NCBI GenBank assembly: GCA_024743275.1
Contig: JANSWW010000001.1
Coordinates: 1-64,000 of the forward strand
Length of the DNA: 64,000 nucleotides
Direction: 5' to 3'
DNA from: Alphaproteobacteria bacterium
Lineage (GTDB): Bacteria; Pseudomonadota; Alphaproteobacteria; JANSWW01
In this document: positions 25,656 to 35,450 of the stretch, in pieces
How positions within the stretch are numbered: the first letter of the stretch is position 1
How the letters are laid out: each line of letters opens with the position of its first letter
Position numbers and translations under genes: made by a program
Notes under the pieces: generated by a model
What the model saw: only the letters and a program-made list of their open reading frames with translations
The model's database searches: none
Told to the model about the DNA's origin: nothing

Positions 25656-25669
25656 TTGACCAGGATCAA
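25656..25669. promoter_or_regulatory. FNR/FixK/Anr-type box upstream of phaA
   Basis: TTGAC-CAGG-ATCAA fits the TTGAT-N4-ATCAA consensus of FNR/FixK-type regulators with one mismatch. It lies 137 bp before the phaA start, in a 205-bp gap after phaC. A site here would tie acetyl-CoA condensation to oxygen status. The mapped promoter is not visible. Confidence 0.5.
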
Positions 25670-25806
25670 GGTTAATCGCGTCAAAACGGTGTTTTTCGGG
25701 GCGGACGCCATTGGATGACGTGGGGGGATGTGGTTGAAAGAGGCCCCATGCGTTCATGCCATCAAGAGGCCCGCTCAGGGTCTCTCATCTTCGAGGGGAA
25801 ATGCAC

Positions 25807-26979
25807 ATGACCAATATCGTTATCGTCGCCGGCGCGCGGACGCCGATCGGCAGCTTCAGCGGTGCCCTGTCGTCGGTCCCGGCGGCCGAACTCGGCCAGA
25901 TCGTGATCAAGGAAGTGCTCGAGCGGGCCAAGGTCGCGCCGGAAGAGGTCTCCGAGACGGTCATGGGGCATGTCCTGACCGCCGGTCTGGGTCAGAACAC
26001 GGCCCGCCAAGCGGCGATGGCGGCCGGCATCCCCAAGGAATCCACCGCCATGGCGATCAACCAGGTCTGCGGGTCCGGCCTGCGGGCCGTCGCGCTCGGC
26101 ATGCAGTCGATCCTGGCCGGCGACAGCGACGTCGTGGTCGCGGGCGGTATGGAGAGCATGAGCCTCGCTCCGCATTGCGCGCATCTCCGCAACGGCCAGA
26201 AGATGGGCGACATGAAGTTCATCGACACGATGATCAAGGACGGCCTATGGGATCATTTCTTCGGCTACCACATGGGAACGACCGCCGAGAACGTCGCCAA
26301 GCAATGGCAGCTCGGCCGTGACGACCAGGACGGCTTCGCCGCATCCTCCCAGCAGAAGGCCGAAGCCGCCCAGAAAGCCGGGAAATTCAAGGACGAGATC
26401 GTCCCGGTCACCATCAAGACCCGCAAGGGCGAGACCGTGGTCGAAGACGACGAATATCCCCGTCACGGCACCACGACCGATACCCTGGGCAAGCTGCGCC
26501 CGGCCTTCGACAAGGAAGGTACGGTGACGGCGGGCAACGCGTCCGGCCTCAACGACGGCGCCTCCGCCGTGCTGCTGATGACGGAAGAGCAGGCCAGCAA
26601 GCGTGGCCTGACCCCGCTCGCCCGCATCGCCAGCTGGGCGACCCGTGGCGTCGACCCGCAGATCATGGGGACCGGCCCGATCCCGGCCTCCCGCGCGGCG
26701 CTTGAGAAGGCCGGCTGGAAGGTCGACGATCTGGATCTCGTCGAGGCCAACGAGGCGTTCGCCGCCCAGGCCTGCGCGGTCAACAAGGACATGGGCTGGG
26801 ATACCGACAAGGTGAACGTCAACGGCGGGGCCATCGCGCTCGGCCATCCGATCGGCGCCTCGGGCAACCGGGTGCTGGTGACCCTGCTGCACGAAATGCA
26901 GAAGCGGGACGCCAAGAAAGGCATCGCCACCTTGTGCATCGGCGGCGGCATGGGCATCGCGCTTACCGTCGAGCGCTAA
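25807..26979 (+). CDS. phaA: Acetyl-CoA acetyltransferase (beta-ketothiolase)
   Basis: 390 aa, the usual length. Condenses two acetyl-CoA to acetoacetyl-CoA, the first step to PHB. Catalytic Cys88 is in [11 protein letters not shown], His347 in [15 protein letters not shown], and the second Cys377 in LCIGGGMG. I chose this ATG, not the one two codons upstream, because GAGGGG is then 8 nt away. Next in line is phaB, but a strong terminator separates them. Confidence 0.96.
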   Translation: MTNIVIVAGARTPIGSFSGALSSVPAAELGQIVIKEVLERAKVAPEEVSETVMGHVLTAGLGQNTARQAAMAAGIPKESTAMAINQVCGSGLRAVALGMQSILAGDSDVVVAGGMESMSLAPHCAHLRNGQKMGDMKFIDTMIKDGLWDHFFGYHMGTTAENVAKQWQLGRDDQDGFAASSQQKAEAAQKAGKFKDEIVPVTIKTRKGETVVEDDEYPRHGTTTDTLGKLRPAFDKEGTVTAGNASGLNDGASAVLLMTEEQASKRGLTPLARIASWATRGVDPQIMGTGPIPASRAALEKAGWKVDDLDLVEANEAFAAQACAVNKDMGWDTDKVNVNGGAIALGHPIGASGNRVLVTLLHEMQKRDAKKGIATLCIGGGMGIALTVER

Positions 26980-26990
26980 ACAATTGATTG

Positions 26991-27020
26991 AAAAGGGGCG
27001 GTATTTCCGCCCCTTTTTTT
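26991..27020 (+). terminator. Rho-independent terminator after phaA
   Basis: Stem AAAAGGGGCGG / CCGCCCCTTTT with a TATTT loop and a run of seven T. Ends transcription of phaA before phaB, so the two genes are not simply one operon. Confidence 0.92.
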
Positions 27021-27063
27021 CGGCTAGAGTATTCGGACAAGCTAATAAGTGGAGGGAACCAGG

Positions 27064-27786
27064 ATGTCGCGTGTTGCTATTGTCACCGGGGGGACCCGGG
27101 GGATCGGAGAGGCCATCTCCGTCATGCTGAAGGATGCGGGCTATACCGTCGCCGCCAACTATGCCGGCAACGACGAGCGGGCCAAGGCGTTTACCGAGAA
27201 GACGGGCATCAAGGCCTTCAAATGGGACGTTTCCAACTTCGAGGCCTGTGTCGCCGGGGTCAAGAAGGTCGAGGAGGAACTCGGTCCGGTCGAAATCGTG
27301 GTGAACAACGCCGGGATCACCCGGGACGGCACCCTCCACAAGATGGATCACGACGCCTGGCAGGCGGTGATCGACACCAATCTGGGCTCTTGCTTCAACA
27401 TGTGCCGCGCGACGATCGACGGCATGCGGGCGAACAAATTCGGCCGTGTCGTGAACATCGGCTCGATCAACGGCCAGGCCGGCCAGTACGGCCAGGTGAA
27501 CTACGCCGCCGCCAAATCGGGGATCCATGGCTTTACCAAGGCCCTGGCCCAGGAGGGTGCGCGCGCCGGGATCACCGTCAACGCCATCGCGCCGGGCTAT
27601 ATCGACACGGACATGGTCGCCGCGGTGCCGCCGAACGTCCTTGAAAAGATCGTCGCCAAGATCCCGGTCGGCCGTCTCGGCAAGGCCGAGGAAATCGCCC
27701 GCGGCGTGCTCTTCCTGGTCAGCGACGACGGCGGTTTCGTCACCGGCTCGACCCTGTCCATCAACGGCGGTCAGCATATGTACTGA
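27064..27786 (+). CDS. phaB: Acetoacetyl-CoA reductase
   Basis: 240 aa SDR enzyme that reduces acetoacetyl-CoA to (R)-3-hydroxybutyryl-CoA with NADPH. The N-terminal cofactor motif is TGGTRGIG (8-15), NNAG is at 81-84, the active-site Ser134 is in NIGSINGQAGQ, and Tyr147-x3-Lys151 is present. ATG follows GGAGG by 9 nt. The short gap to phaA holds a terminator, so phaB probably has its own promoter or depends on readthrough. A terminator follows. Confidence 0.96.
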   Translation: MSRVAIVTGGTRGIGEAISVMLKDAGYTVAANYAGNDERAKAFTEKTGIKAFKWDVSNFEACVAGVKKVEEELGPVEIVVNNAGITRDGTLHKMDHDAWQAVIDTNLGSCFNMCRATIDGMRANKFGRVVNIGSINGQAGQYGQVNYAAAKSGIHGFTKALAQEGARAGITVNAIAPGYIDTDMVAAVPPNVLEKIVAKIPVGRLGKAEEIARGVLFLVSDDGGFVTGSTLSINGGQHMY

Positions 27787-27822
27787 TCTGTTGTACTGAT
27801 CTGTGCCCTCTGGGCTATGAAG

Positions 27823-27855
27823 AGGGGTCTCCCCCGTCGGGGGAGGCCCCTTTTC
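27823..27855 (+). terminator. Rho-independent terminator after phaB
   Basis: GGGGTCTCCCCC-GTC-GGGGGAGGCCCC followed by TTTT. One of the strongest stems in the window. Confidence 0.88.
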
Positions 27856-27875
27856 CTTGGCCGAATGAGGACCCC

Positions 27876-28280
27876 ATGCCCGGCGTGACCCTGATCGAGT
27901 ACGACGATGCCTCCCCGGAGGTGCGCGCGGTTTATGACGATATCAAAACGACCCGTGGAATCCCCGACGTCAACAATTTCTGGAAGGCTCTGGCCCACGA
28001 TCCCAAGACCCTGGCGCGGACCTGGTCGAGCCTCAAGGAGGTGATGGCCCCCGGCACGCTCGACCCGCTGACCAAGGAGATGCTCTATCTCGCGGTCTCG
28101 CTGTCGAACGCCTGCGAATACTGCGTCCATTCCCACCGGGCGGCCGCCCGCAAGGCCGGGATGTCGGACGAGATGCTGAAGGAGTTGATGGCGGTCGTCG
28201 GCATGGCGTCCGAGACGAACAACCTCGTCCGTTCCTACCAGGTGCCGGTCGACGATATGTTCAGCGGGCCCGTCTTCTAG
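27876..28280 (+). CDS. Carboxymuconolactone decarboxylase/AhpD-like protein
   Basis: 134 aa, the CMD-domain length. Cys80-x2-Cys83-x3-His87 (CEYCVHSH) is the AhpD-type redox site, so it is likely a peroxidase-related disulfide protein and not a true decarboxylase. It has no signal peptide. The next gene begins 4 bp after its stop, so it is probably co-transcribed with the EamA exporter. Confidence 0.88.
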   Translation: MPGVTLIEYDDASPEVRAVYDDIKTTRGIPDVNNFWKALAHDPKTLARTWSSLKEVMAPGTLDPLTKEMLYLAVSLSNACEYCVHSHRAAARKAGMSDEMLKELMAVVGMASETNNLVRSYQVPVDDMFSGPVF

Positions 28281-28284
28281 CCTC

Positions 28285-29178
28285 ATGTCGCCGCTGACCG
28301 CGACCCTGATCGGGTCGACCGCCGTTCTGCTCTGGGCGACGCTGGCGCTTTTTACCGCCTGGAGCGGGGCCGTGCCGCCCTTCCTGCTGGTCGCCATCTG
28401 TTTCGCGACGGCAACCGCGATGATCGCCGCCAAATGGACCGCCGACCGTCTGCGTGGCCGGGGTGGGCCGGTCCTGAGCCGCTTCCGGGTCCCCCTCGGC
28501 GCCGCCCTGTTCGGGACGGCCGGTCTGTTCGGCTATCATTTCTTCTATTTCACCGCCTTGAAGAACGCGCCGCCGGTCGAGGCCGGGCTGATCGCCTATC
28601 TCTGGCCGCTGCTGATCGTACTGTTCTCGGCCCTGTTGCCGGGCGAGCGGTTACGCTGGTTCCATCTCGTCGGTGCGCTGATGGGGCTCGCCGGGGCGGG
28701 GTTGCTGGTGACCAAGGGCGGCAGCCTGGACTTCGACGCGCGCCACACCCTCGGATATCTCGCCGCCATGGTCTGCGCGCTCACCTGGTCGAGTTACTCG
28801 GTGCTGTCGCGCCGGTTCCAGTCGGTCTCGACCGATGCGGTCGGCACCTATTGCGCGGCCTCGGCCGTGCTCGGCCTGATCTGCCATCTCATGCTGGAGG
28901 AGACGGTGCTGCCGTCGGCCGGGATCGAGTGGCTCGCGGTATTCGCCCTCGGTCTCGGGCCGGTGGGGGCAGCGTTCTTTACCTGGGACATCGGCATGAA
29001 GCGCGGCCATATCCAGGTGCTGGGCGCCTTCGCCTATGCCGCCCCTTTGCTTTCGACGCTGTTGCTGGTCGCGGTCGGGATCGGTGAAGCGACCCGCGAT
29101 CTGGCCATCGCCTGCGCCCTCATCGTCGGTGGCGCCCTGGTCGCGTCGAAGGAATTGCTGACCCGGCGCCGGGCTTAG
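28285..29178 (+). CDS. EamA-family (DMT) transporter
   Basis: 297 aa with about ten hydrophobic segments arranged as two repeated EamA domains of the drug/metabolite transporter superfamily. Blocks such as PVEAGLIAYLWPLLIVLFS at the end of the first half are typical. It likely exports a small metabolite; the substrate cannot be told from sequence. It is 4 bp after the CMD gene and convergent with the TlpA-type gene. Confidence 0.87.
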   Translation: MSPLTATLIGSTAVLLWATLALFTAWSGAVPPFLLVAICFATATAMIAAKWTADRLRGRGGPVLSRFRVPLGAALFGTAGLFGYHFFYFTALKNAPPVEAGLIAYLWPLLIVLFSALLPGERLRWFHLVGALMGLAGAGLLVTKGGSLDFDARHTLGYLAAMVCALTWSSYSVLSRRFQSVSTDAVGTYCAASAVLGLICHLMLEETVLPSAGIEWLAVFALGLGPVGAAFFTWDIGMKRGHIQVLGAFAYAAPLLSTLLLVAVGIGEATRDLAIACALIVGGALVASKELLTRRRA

Positions 29179-29189
29179 CGCATGGGGGC

Positions 29190-29750
29190 TTAAGACGTGC
29201 CCTCTTCGACGAAATAGCGGACCAGGGCCTTGGCGTCCTCAGTGTCCCATTCCGCCGGGCCTTGCAGCACGCCCTTGATGACGCCGTCCGCGCCGATGAT
29301 ATAGGTGGTCGGCAGACCGCGGATGCCGAAGGCGGTCGCGAGGGCGCGCTTCGGGTCGGTGGCCGGGGGCAGGGTCTTGGTGGCGACCCGGTTGTCGAGG
29401 AAGGGCCGGACCTTGTCCGGATTGCGGTCGGTCGAGACGGTCAGCACGGTCGCCTTGTCCTGATCGAGCGCCTGGTTGAGCCGGTCGAGCGCCGGCATCT
29501 CGGCGATGCAGGGCGCGCACCAGGTCGCCCAGAAGTTCAGCACGACGACTTTGCCGCGATAGTCGGCGAGCGAGGTTGTCGTGCCTTCGATGTCGAAGAC
29601 GGCGGCGGGGGCCTCTTGGACGTCGTCGGCGAGTTGAAAGTGCTTGACGTGACCGGTGATCGGCGGTTCCGCTTCCGCCGCATTTATGGGAAGAAACACC
29701 GCCACCGCGACCACCAGAGCCGCACATCTCGCAAGAAAGCCCGTTACCAT
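29190..29750 (-). CDS. TlpA-family thiol-disulfide oxidoreductase
   Basis: 186 aa with an N-terminal signal/anchor (about 4-26) and a periplasmic thioredoxin-like domain. The active site is C78-A-P-C81 in FWATWCAPC, with a cis-Pro at the GLPTTY position. It reduces disulfides in the periplasm, often for cytochrome c maturation. The start codon is on the opposite strand from the argH start and shares two bases with it (CATG at 29748-29751), so the promoters must lie within each other's coding DNA. Confidence 0.92.
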   Translation of the reverse strand: MVTGFLARCAALVVAVAVFLPINAAEAEPPITGHVKHFQLADDVQEAPAAVFDIEGTTTSLADYRGKVVVLNFWATWCAPCIAEMPALDRLNQALDQDKATVLTVSTDRNPDKVRPFLDNRVATKTLPPATDPKRALATAFGIRGLPTTYIIGADGVIKGVLQGPAEWDTEDAKALVRYFVEEGTS

Positions 29751-31164
29751 GTCCCAATCGTCCTCTTCGTCGTCCAACAGCAAAAGCGCCAACACCCTGT
29801 GGGGTGGCCGGTTTTCCGCCGGGCCCGCCGAAATCATGGAGAAGATCAACGTCTCCATCGGTTTCGACCAGCGCATGTGGCAACAGGATATCGAGGGCTC
29901 CCGCGCCCATCTCGCCATGCTGGTGGCCCAGGGTATCGTCTCCGGGGAAGATGGGGAGGCGATCGCCAAAGGGCTAGACCAGGTCGAACGGGAGCTTGCG
30001 GAAGGTCGCTTCGATTTCAAGGCGGCACTCGAGGATATCCACATGAATGTGGAGGCCCGGATGACCGAGATCGTCGGGCCGGCGGGCGGACGGCTGCATA
30101 CGGCCCGGTCCCGCAACGACCAGGTGGCGACCGATTTCAGGCTCTGGGTCCGCAACGCCGCCGACGAGGTGGACGCGGCTCTGACAGATCTGCTCGCCGC
30201 CCTGATCGACCAGGCCGAGGCCCATGCCGATGTGGTGATGCCGGGCTTCACCCATCTGCAGTCCGCCCAGCCGGTCACCTTCGGCCATCACATGATGGCC
30301 TATGCGGAGATGATCCAGCGCGACCGCGGCCGGTTCCGGGACGCCCGCAAACGGATGAACGAATCTCCGCTGGGGGCCGCGGCGCTGGCCGGGACCTCCT
30401 TTCCGATCGACCGGGAGGCGACCGCCAAGGCGCTCGGCTTCGACCGGCCGATGCGCAATTCCATGGACGCGGTCGCCGACCGGGATCACGCGCTCGAATT
30501 CCTGGCCGCCGCGACGATTTGCGCCGTCCACCTCTCCCGCTTCGCCGAGGAGATCGTTTTGTGGATGACGGCCCAGTTCCGCTTCGTGACCCTGACCGAC
30601 GCCTTCACCACCGGCAGCTCGATCATGCCGCAGAAGCGTAATCCGGACGCGGCGGAGCTGGTCCGGGCCAAGCCCGGCCGGGTGCTGGGCGCCTTCACCT
30701 CGCTGGCGACCATGATGAAGGGCCTGCCGCTGACCTATTCCAAGGACATGCAGGAAGATAAGGAACCGACCTTCGAGGCGGCGGATTCCCTGATGCTGGC
30801 GATCGCCGCGACCACCGGCATGGTGCGCGATTTGAAACCGAACCGGGACAAGTTGGCCGAGGCGGCGGGTGCCGGGTTCTCCACCGCCACGGACCTCGCC
30901 GATTGGGTCGTCCGGGTGCTTGGCCTCCCCTTCCGCCAGGCCCACCACATCACCGGCGCGCTGGTGAAGATGGCGGAGGACAAGGGCTGCGATCTCGCCG
31001 ATTTGTCGCTGGAGGAGATGCAAAGCGTTGAAGCGGGCATCACGGCGGATATCTACCGGGTCCTGACCCCCGAAGCCTCCGTGACATCGCGGACCAGCTT
31101 CGGCGGCACCGCCCCGGACAATGTCCGCGCGGCGGCGGCCCAGGCACGAAAGGACTGGCTGTGA
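29749..31164 (+). CDS. argH: Argininosuccinate lyase
   Basis: 471 aa. Splits argininosuccinate to arginine and fumarate, the last step of arginine synthesis. The fumarase/lyase signature [12 protein letters not shown] is seen, as is [13 protein letters not shown]. The N-terminus has an unusual Ser-rich stretch (residues 2-12) before LWGGRFS. The start shares CATG with the divergent TlpA-type gene. The stop TGA overlaps the GTG of the next lipoprotein gene. Confidence 0.95.
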   Translation: MSQSSSSSSNSKSANTLWGGRFSAGPAEIMEKINVSIGFDQRMWQQDIEGSRAHLAMLVAQGIVSGEDGEAIAKGLDQVERELAEGRFDFKAALEDIHMNVEARMTEIVGPAGGRLHTARSRNDQVATDFRLWVRNAADEVDAALTDLLAALIDQAEAHADVVMPGFTHLQSAQPVTFGHHMMAYAEMIQRDRGRFRDARKRMNESPLGAAALAGTSFPIDREATAKALGFDRPMRNSMDAVADRDHALEFLAAATICAVHLSRFAEEIVLWMTAQFRFVTLTDAFTTGSSIMPQKRNPDAAELVRAKPGRVLGAFTSLATMMKGLPLTYSKDMQEDKEPTFEAADSLMLAIAATTGMVRDLKPNRDKLAEAAGAGFSTATDLADWVVRVLGLPFRQAHHITGALVKMAEDKGCDLADLSLEEMQSVEAGITADIYRVLTPEASVTSRTSFGGTAPDNVRAAAAQARKDWL

Positions 31165-31307
31165 AGAAGATCGTTATCGTCGCGATGGTCGCGGTTCTGG
31201 GCCTCACCGCCTGCGGCAAAAGGGGGGCGCCCAACCCGCCCGAGGGCGTGGAGAGCACCTACCCCAAGTCTTATCCGAAGCCCGAGACGCTTCCCAGACA
31301 GCAATAG
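31161..31307 (+). CDS. lptM: Small LptM/YifL-like lipoprotein, 48 aa
   Basis: 48 aa from a GTG that overlaps the argH stop by GTGA. A short hydrophobic lipoprotein signal ([17 protein letters not shown]) ends in a lipobox LTAC-G, followed by the GKRGAPNPP segment typical of LptM/YifL (G-x-K-G-P-x-x-x-P pattern). LptM helps outer-membrane LPS-assembly protein LptD mature in E. coli. Placed between argH and lysA, as in many alphaproteobacteria. Gene symbol by similarity of pattern only. Confidence 0.75.
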   Translation: MKKIVIVAMVAVLGLTACGKRGAPNPPEGVESTYPKSYPKPETLPRQQ

Positions 31308-31332
31308 ACTAGCAATAGAATAGCAATAGAGT
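31300..31332. repeat. 11-bp tandem repeat, three copies, spanning the lipoprotein stop
   Basis: Three units AGCAATAGAxT (31300-31310, 31311-31321, 31322-31332). The first unit contains the stop codon of the lipoprotein gene. Probably replication slippage. Confidence 0.8.
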
Positions 31333-31342
31333 GGACCCGATC

Positions 31343-32611
31343 ATGACCGGTTTTGAAATGCGCGACGGCGTCTTGCACAGCGACGGGGTCTCCCTGGAGG
31401 AGATCGCGAGGGCTGTCGGTACGCCCGCCTTCGTCTATTCGGCGGATTTGATGACCAAGCGCTATCGCACGCTGGAATCGGCGCTGGAAGGGCTCGACGT
31501 CGAGATCTGCTATGCCATGAAGGCGAACTCGAACCAGGCGGTGCTGCGCCATTTCGTCTCCATGGGCGCCGGCCTGGACGTGGTCTCGGAGGGCGAGCTC
31601 AGCCGGGCGCTGGCCGCCGGGGTCGATCCAAAAAAAGTGGTCTTCGCCGGGGTCGGTAAGACGCCGCGTGAAATCGAGGCGGGACTTGCCGCCGGAATCC
31701 GCCAGTTCAATGTGGAGAGCCCGTCGGAACTGGCGATGATCGACGAGATCGCCCGGGCGCGCGGCGTCGCGGCCCCGGTGTCGATCCGGATCAATCCCGA
31801 TGTCGACGCCAAGACCCATGCCAAGATCACGACCGGGACCAAGGAGAACAAATTCGGGATCGACATCGATCTGGCGCCCGGCGTGTTCCGGGACGCGGCC
31901 GCCCGGGCCGGCATCCAGGTGGTAGGGGTGGCGACCCATATCGGCAGCCAGATCCTCGATCTCTCCAGTTTCCGCCATGCCTATAGCCGCCTGGCCGATC
32001 TGGTCCGGGCGCTCGAGAACGAGGGCATCGCGATCGCCGAGGTCGATCTCGGGGGCGGGGTCGGGATCGATTACGAGGCCGACAGCGATCCCGATTTCCA
32101 CCTCTACGCCGATATCGTCCGCGAGACTGTCGGCGGCCTCGGCAAGCCCATGGTGGTCGAGCCGGGCCGGTCGATGGTCGGCGACGCGGGCGTCCTGTTG
32201 ACCCATGTGGTTCATGTGAAGCGGGGGGTGGCGAAGACCTTCGCGATCGTCGACGGGGCGATGAACGACCTGATCCGTCCGACGCTCTATGAGGCCTACC
32301 ACGACGTCGTTCCCGTCCGCCTCGATGCCGCCGATCAAGAAACCGTGACCGTCGACATCGTTGGCCCGGTCTGCGAAAGCGGCGATTATCTGGCGCAGGG
32401 CCGCGCCATGCCGGTGCCACAATCGGGCGATCTGCTGGCGGTGAAGTCCGCCGGCGCCTACGGCGCGGTGATGGCATCGGTCTACAATTCGCGGCCCCAG
32501 GCGGCCGAGGTTTTGACCCATGACGGGACGTTCGATGTGGTCCGACCCCGGGACAGGATCGAACAATTGATAGAACGGGATCGCGTTCCCGGCTGGCTTC
32601 AGGCAAGCTAG
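31343..32611 (+). CDS. lysA: Diaminopimelate decarboxylase
   Basis: 422 aa. Converts meso-diaminopimelate to lysine using PLP; Lys60 lies in EICYAMKANSN. GTKENKFGIDI, HIGSQI, EPGRSMVGDAGVL and CESGDYLA are typical. ATG 31343 chosen over GTG 31331 upstream. Follows the LptM-like gene in what looks like an argH-lptM-lysA-TIGR02302 operon. Confidence 0.95.
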   Translation: MTGFEMRDGVLHSDGVSLEEIARAVGTPAFVYSADLMTKRYRTLESALEGLDVEICYAMKANSNQAVLRHFVSMGAGLDVVSEGELSRALAAGVDPKKVVFAGVGKTPREIEAGLAAGIRQFNVESPSELAMIDEIARARGVAAPVSIRINPDVDAKTHAKITTGTKENKFGIDIDLAPGVFRDAAARAGIQVVGVATHIGSQILDLSSFRHAYSRLADLVRALENEGIAIAEVDLGGGVGIDYEADSDPDFHLYADIVRETVGGLGKPMVVEPGRSMVGDAGVLLTHVVHVKRGVAKTFAIVDGAMNDLIRPTLYEAYHDVVPVRLDAADQETVTVDIVGPVCESGDYLAQGRAMPVPQSGDLLAVKSAGAYGAVMASVYNSRPQAAEVLTHDGTFDVVRPRDRIEQLIERDRVPGWLQAS

Positions 32612-32634
32612 GAGGCGCGGGAAAAGGAGCGAGA

Positions 32635-35238
32635 ATGGCGACAGGCGGCGGGACCCCAGAGCAGCCCCAAGACCGGAAGCCGACGGATATGCCGACGGAC
32701 AAGTGGCTGTCGGATCGGGATATCGGTGTCCTGCGCCGCCGCATCGGCCGGCGCGCGACGCTCGCCCGCCTCGCGATTTTCGCCGAACGTTTTGCCCAGG
32801 CCTTCGCCCCGCTGCTGCTGGTCGCCGCCGGTTTTGTCGGCCTTGCCCTGCTGGACGTGCTACCGGCCCTGCCCGGCTGGGCACATGGGTTGGCCCTGCT
32901 GCTCTTCGGAGCCGCCTTCCTGTGGGCCGCCCTACGTCTCAAGACCCTGACCCCGCTGCCGACCCGGACGGAGGCGATCCGCCGGATGGAAAGGGAGAAC
33001 GGCGTCCGCCACGCACCGCTCACCACCCTGACGGACCAGGTCGCCGGCAATGCCGGGGCGCAGGCCGGATCGACTATGTGGCGGGCCCATCTCGCGCGAT
33101 TGGCCGGATCGGTCAGGGACATCGCCTTGCCACGTCCCGCGCCGGGGCTGGCGGCCCGGGATCGTTTCGGCGTCGGCGCCGCCGTCGGCCTGTTCCTGGT
33201 CATCGGCCTGGTGGTCGGGGGGCACGAGGCGGGGCCGCGTCTCGCCAGCGCGCTGCAACCCTCCCTCGGGCTCGCGTCCCAGGACGGGCCGGTCCGGATC
33301 GATGCCTGGATCGATCCCCCGGGCTACACCGGTTTCGCACCGTCGGTATTGGCCGCCGGCGAGGCGATCGCCCTGCCGGACGCCCTGTCCGTGCCGGCCG
33401 GCAGCCAGTTGGTCGCGCGGGTTGTTGGACTTGATGAAACCGTGACGGCGACCCTGACCCCCCAGGGTGAGCGGCTGGCCTTCGACGAGACCGGCCCGGA
33501 GACCCGCCAACTGGAGGCGACGGTGGCCGTCGGCGACGTGATCACCTTTGAGACCGGGGACGGCGTTATCGGCAGCTGGCCGATCCGGGTCATCCCCGAT
33601 GCGGCCCCGGTCCCCGAACTCACCGGCGAGATCGAACAGACCGCCCGGGCCGCCATGCGCATTCCCTTCGCCGTCACCGACGATTACGGGGTGACCGAGG
33701 TCGAATTGGTGATCTCCCGGCCCGGGAGCGGGGAAGAACCCTATCGGGCGAAGCTGCCCGCCGGCCCGGAAGCCGTGGAGGAGGGCGCGAAGGTGGCCGG
33801 CACCGCCTTCCGTGACCTGACGGCCCATCCCTGGGCCGGTCTGGAGGCGGTTCTGGAGATCCATGGTACGGACGCCCTGGGCCAGGTCGGCCGGTCGGCG
33901 CCGTTGACGCTGGTCCTGCCGGAGCGGGTGTTCACCCATCCTGTCGCCAAGGAGATCATCGCCGCCCGCAAGAAGCTCGCCGAAAGCCGGGACAATGTCG
34001 ATGCGGTCGCCGACGATATCCGCGATATCGCGAGCGCGCCGAGCCGCTATGCCGAAGATCTGGTGGTCTTCCTCGCCCTCAAGGTCGCCCATTCCCGCCT
34101 GCGCTTCCATCCGGACGGGGAAGAGAACCCGTCGGTGATGCGCATGCTCTGGGAAACCGCGCTGCGGCTCGAAGACGGCGACGTGACGCTGACCGCCGAA
34201 CAACTCCGCGAACTGGAGCAGCGGATCATGGAGGGCCTTGCCGAGGGGCAGGACACGGCGGAGATCGATTCCATGCTCGACGAATTGCAGAACATGGTCG
34301 ACGACATGCTGCGGGCGTTGAGCGAGGATGCGCGGAAGAAAGCCGAGACCCAGGACGGCGAGTATCAGGACATCGATCCGCAGCAGATGGTCAGCCGGGA
34401 TCAGCTCCGCGAGATGATCGAGCAGATCCGCGAGCTGATGAAGTCGGGCAACCGGGACGCCGCCCGCCAGCTCATGGCCGAACTGCAGCAGATGATGGAA
34501 AACCTGCAGGCCGGCATGCCCAACCAGCTCGACCCGCGCCAGCGCCAGGCCTGGGAGGCGATGCGGGAGCTGTCCGACCTCGCCCGCCAGCAGCAGTCGC
34601 TGCTCGACGACACCTTCAGCCAGGCCCATAACCAGCGCGAGAGCGACCGCAGCCAGAACCGCAACGGGTCGCGTCAGCAGGGTCAGCGCGGCCAGGACGG
34701 TCAGCAGGGGCAGGGCCAGGGCGGCCAAGGTCAGCAGGAAACGATGGAGCAGGCCCTGCAGCGGCTCGCCCAGACCCAGGAGGCCCTGCGCAAGGCGCTG
34801 GCCGACGTGATGCGCCGCCTGGGCGAGAACGGCGATATCCCGAGAAGCCTCGGCGACGCGGACCAGGCCATGCGCGACGCCCAGCAGGCGCTAGGCAACG
34901 GTCAGCCCGGTCAGGCGGTCGACCCCCAGGGGCGGGCGCTCGAAGGGCTCCGGAACGGCGCCCAGGAGGCGCTCGACCAACTCGGCGGACAGGCGCAGGC
35001 ACTCAACCAGGGCGACCAGCGCGGTCAGGGCCAGGCGAACCAGCCGGATGGGGAGGATCCGTTCGGCCGCCGCTATGGGGACGGGCGGGCGCAATCCGGC
35101 GAGGAAACCGGCATTCCGGGCGAGGCCGCGGTCAAGCGGGCCCGGGAGATCCTGCGCGAGCTTCGGGAGCGTTCCGCCGATCCGACCCGGACCTATCAGG
35201 AGCGGGATTATCTCGAAAGGCTGCTGGAACGTTTCTGA
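32635..35238 (+). CDS. TIGR02302/DUF4175 family membrane protein
   Basis: 867 aa. Residues about 45-100 contain two membrane helices, with another near 180-200, then a large extracytoplasmic part. The last third (about 560-820) is Gln-, Asn- and Gly-rich with many QGQ repeats and likely disordered. This matches the alphaproteobacterial TIGR02302 family, usually next to lysA, with no firm function. AAAAGGAG precedes the ATG. It starts 23 bp after the lysA stop and is probably in the same operon. Confidence 0.88.
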   Translation: MATGGGTPEQPQDRKPTDMPTDKWLSDRDIGVLRRRIGRRATLARLAIFAERFAQAFAPLLLVAAGFVGLALLDVLPALPGWAHGLALLLFGAAFLWAALRLKTLTPLPTRTEAIRRMERENGVRHAPLTTLTDQVAGNAGAQAGSTMWRAHLARLAGSVRDIALPRPAPGLAARDRFGVGAAVGLFLVIGLVVGGHEAGPRLASALQPSLGLASQDGPVRIDAWIDPPGYTGFAPSVLAAGEAIALPDALSVPAGSQLVARVVGLDETVTATLTPQGERLAFDETGPETRQLEATVAVGDVITFETGDGVIGSWPIRVIPDAAPVPELTGEIEQTARAAMRIPFAVTDDYGVTEVELVISRPGSGEEPYRAKLPAGPEAVEEGAKVAGTAFRDLTAHPWAGLEAVLEIHGTDALGQVGRSAPLTLVLPERVFTHPVAKEIIAARKKLAESRDNVDAVADDIRDIASAPSRYAEDLVVFLALKVAHSRLRFHPDGEENPSVMRMLWETALRLEDGDVTLTAEQLRELEQRIMEGLAEGQDTAEIDSMLDELQNMVDDMLRALSEDARKKAETQDGEYQDIDPQQMVSRDQLREMIEQIRELMKSGNRDAARQLMAELQQMMENLQAGMPNQLDPRQRQAWEAMRELSDLARQQQSLLDDTFSQAHNQRESDRSQNRNGSRQQGQRGQDGQQGQGQGGQGQQETMEQALQRLAQTQEALRKALADVMRRLGENGDIPRSLGDADQAMRDAQQALGNGQPGQAVDPQGRALEGLRNGAQEALDQLGGQAQALNQGDQRGQGQANQPDGEDPFGRRYGDGRAQSGEETGIPGEAAVKRAREILRELRERSADPTRTYQERDYLERLLERF

Positions 35239-35450
35239 GCCGCAACGGTCCGTAAGCCCCGGATATACTGAAGTTTATTTCCCCGCCAAGGGTGCGGACA
35301 TTATTTGTCCGATAGCGCCTTGAAATCGCAGCTTTATGAATGCGGCGCGGTATTAATCTTTTAGAAAGTTAGATTTTATAGGGTTGACGGGTGTGGTGCA
35401 CTGCCGCAAGCATCATATCCCGAACTCCTAAAGTAAGGATAGCGCGCCCA
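35239..35450. other. AT-rich leader before the PHB depolymerase gene
   Basis: 212 bp, lower in GC than its surroundings, with a TGCACTGCCGCA stretch at about 35397-35408 that is TGC/GCA-rich like PhaR sites. It should hold the promoter of the depolymerase gene; no gene is seen in it. Confidence 0.4.
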
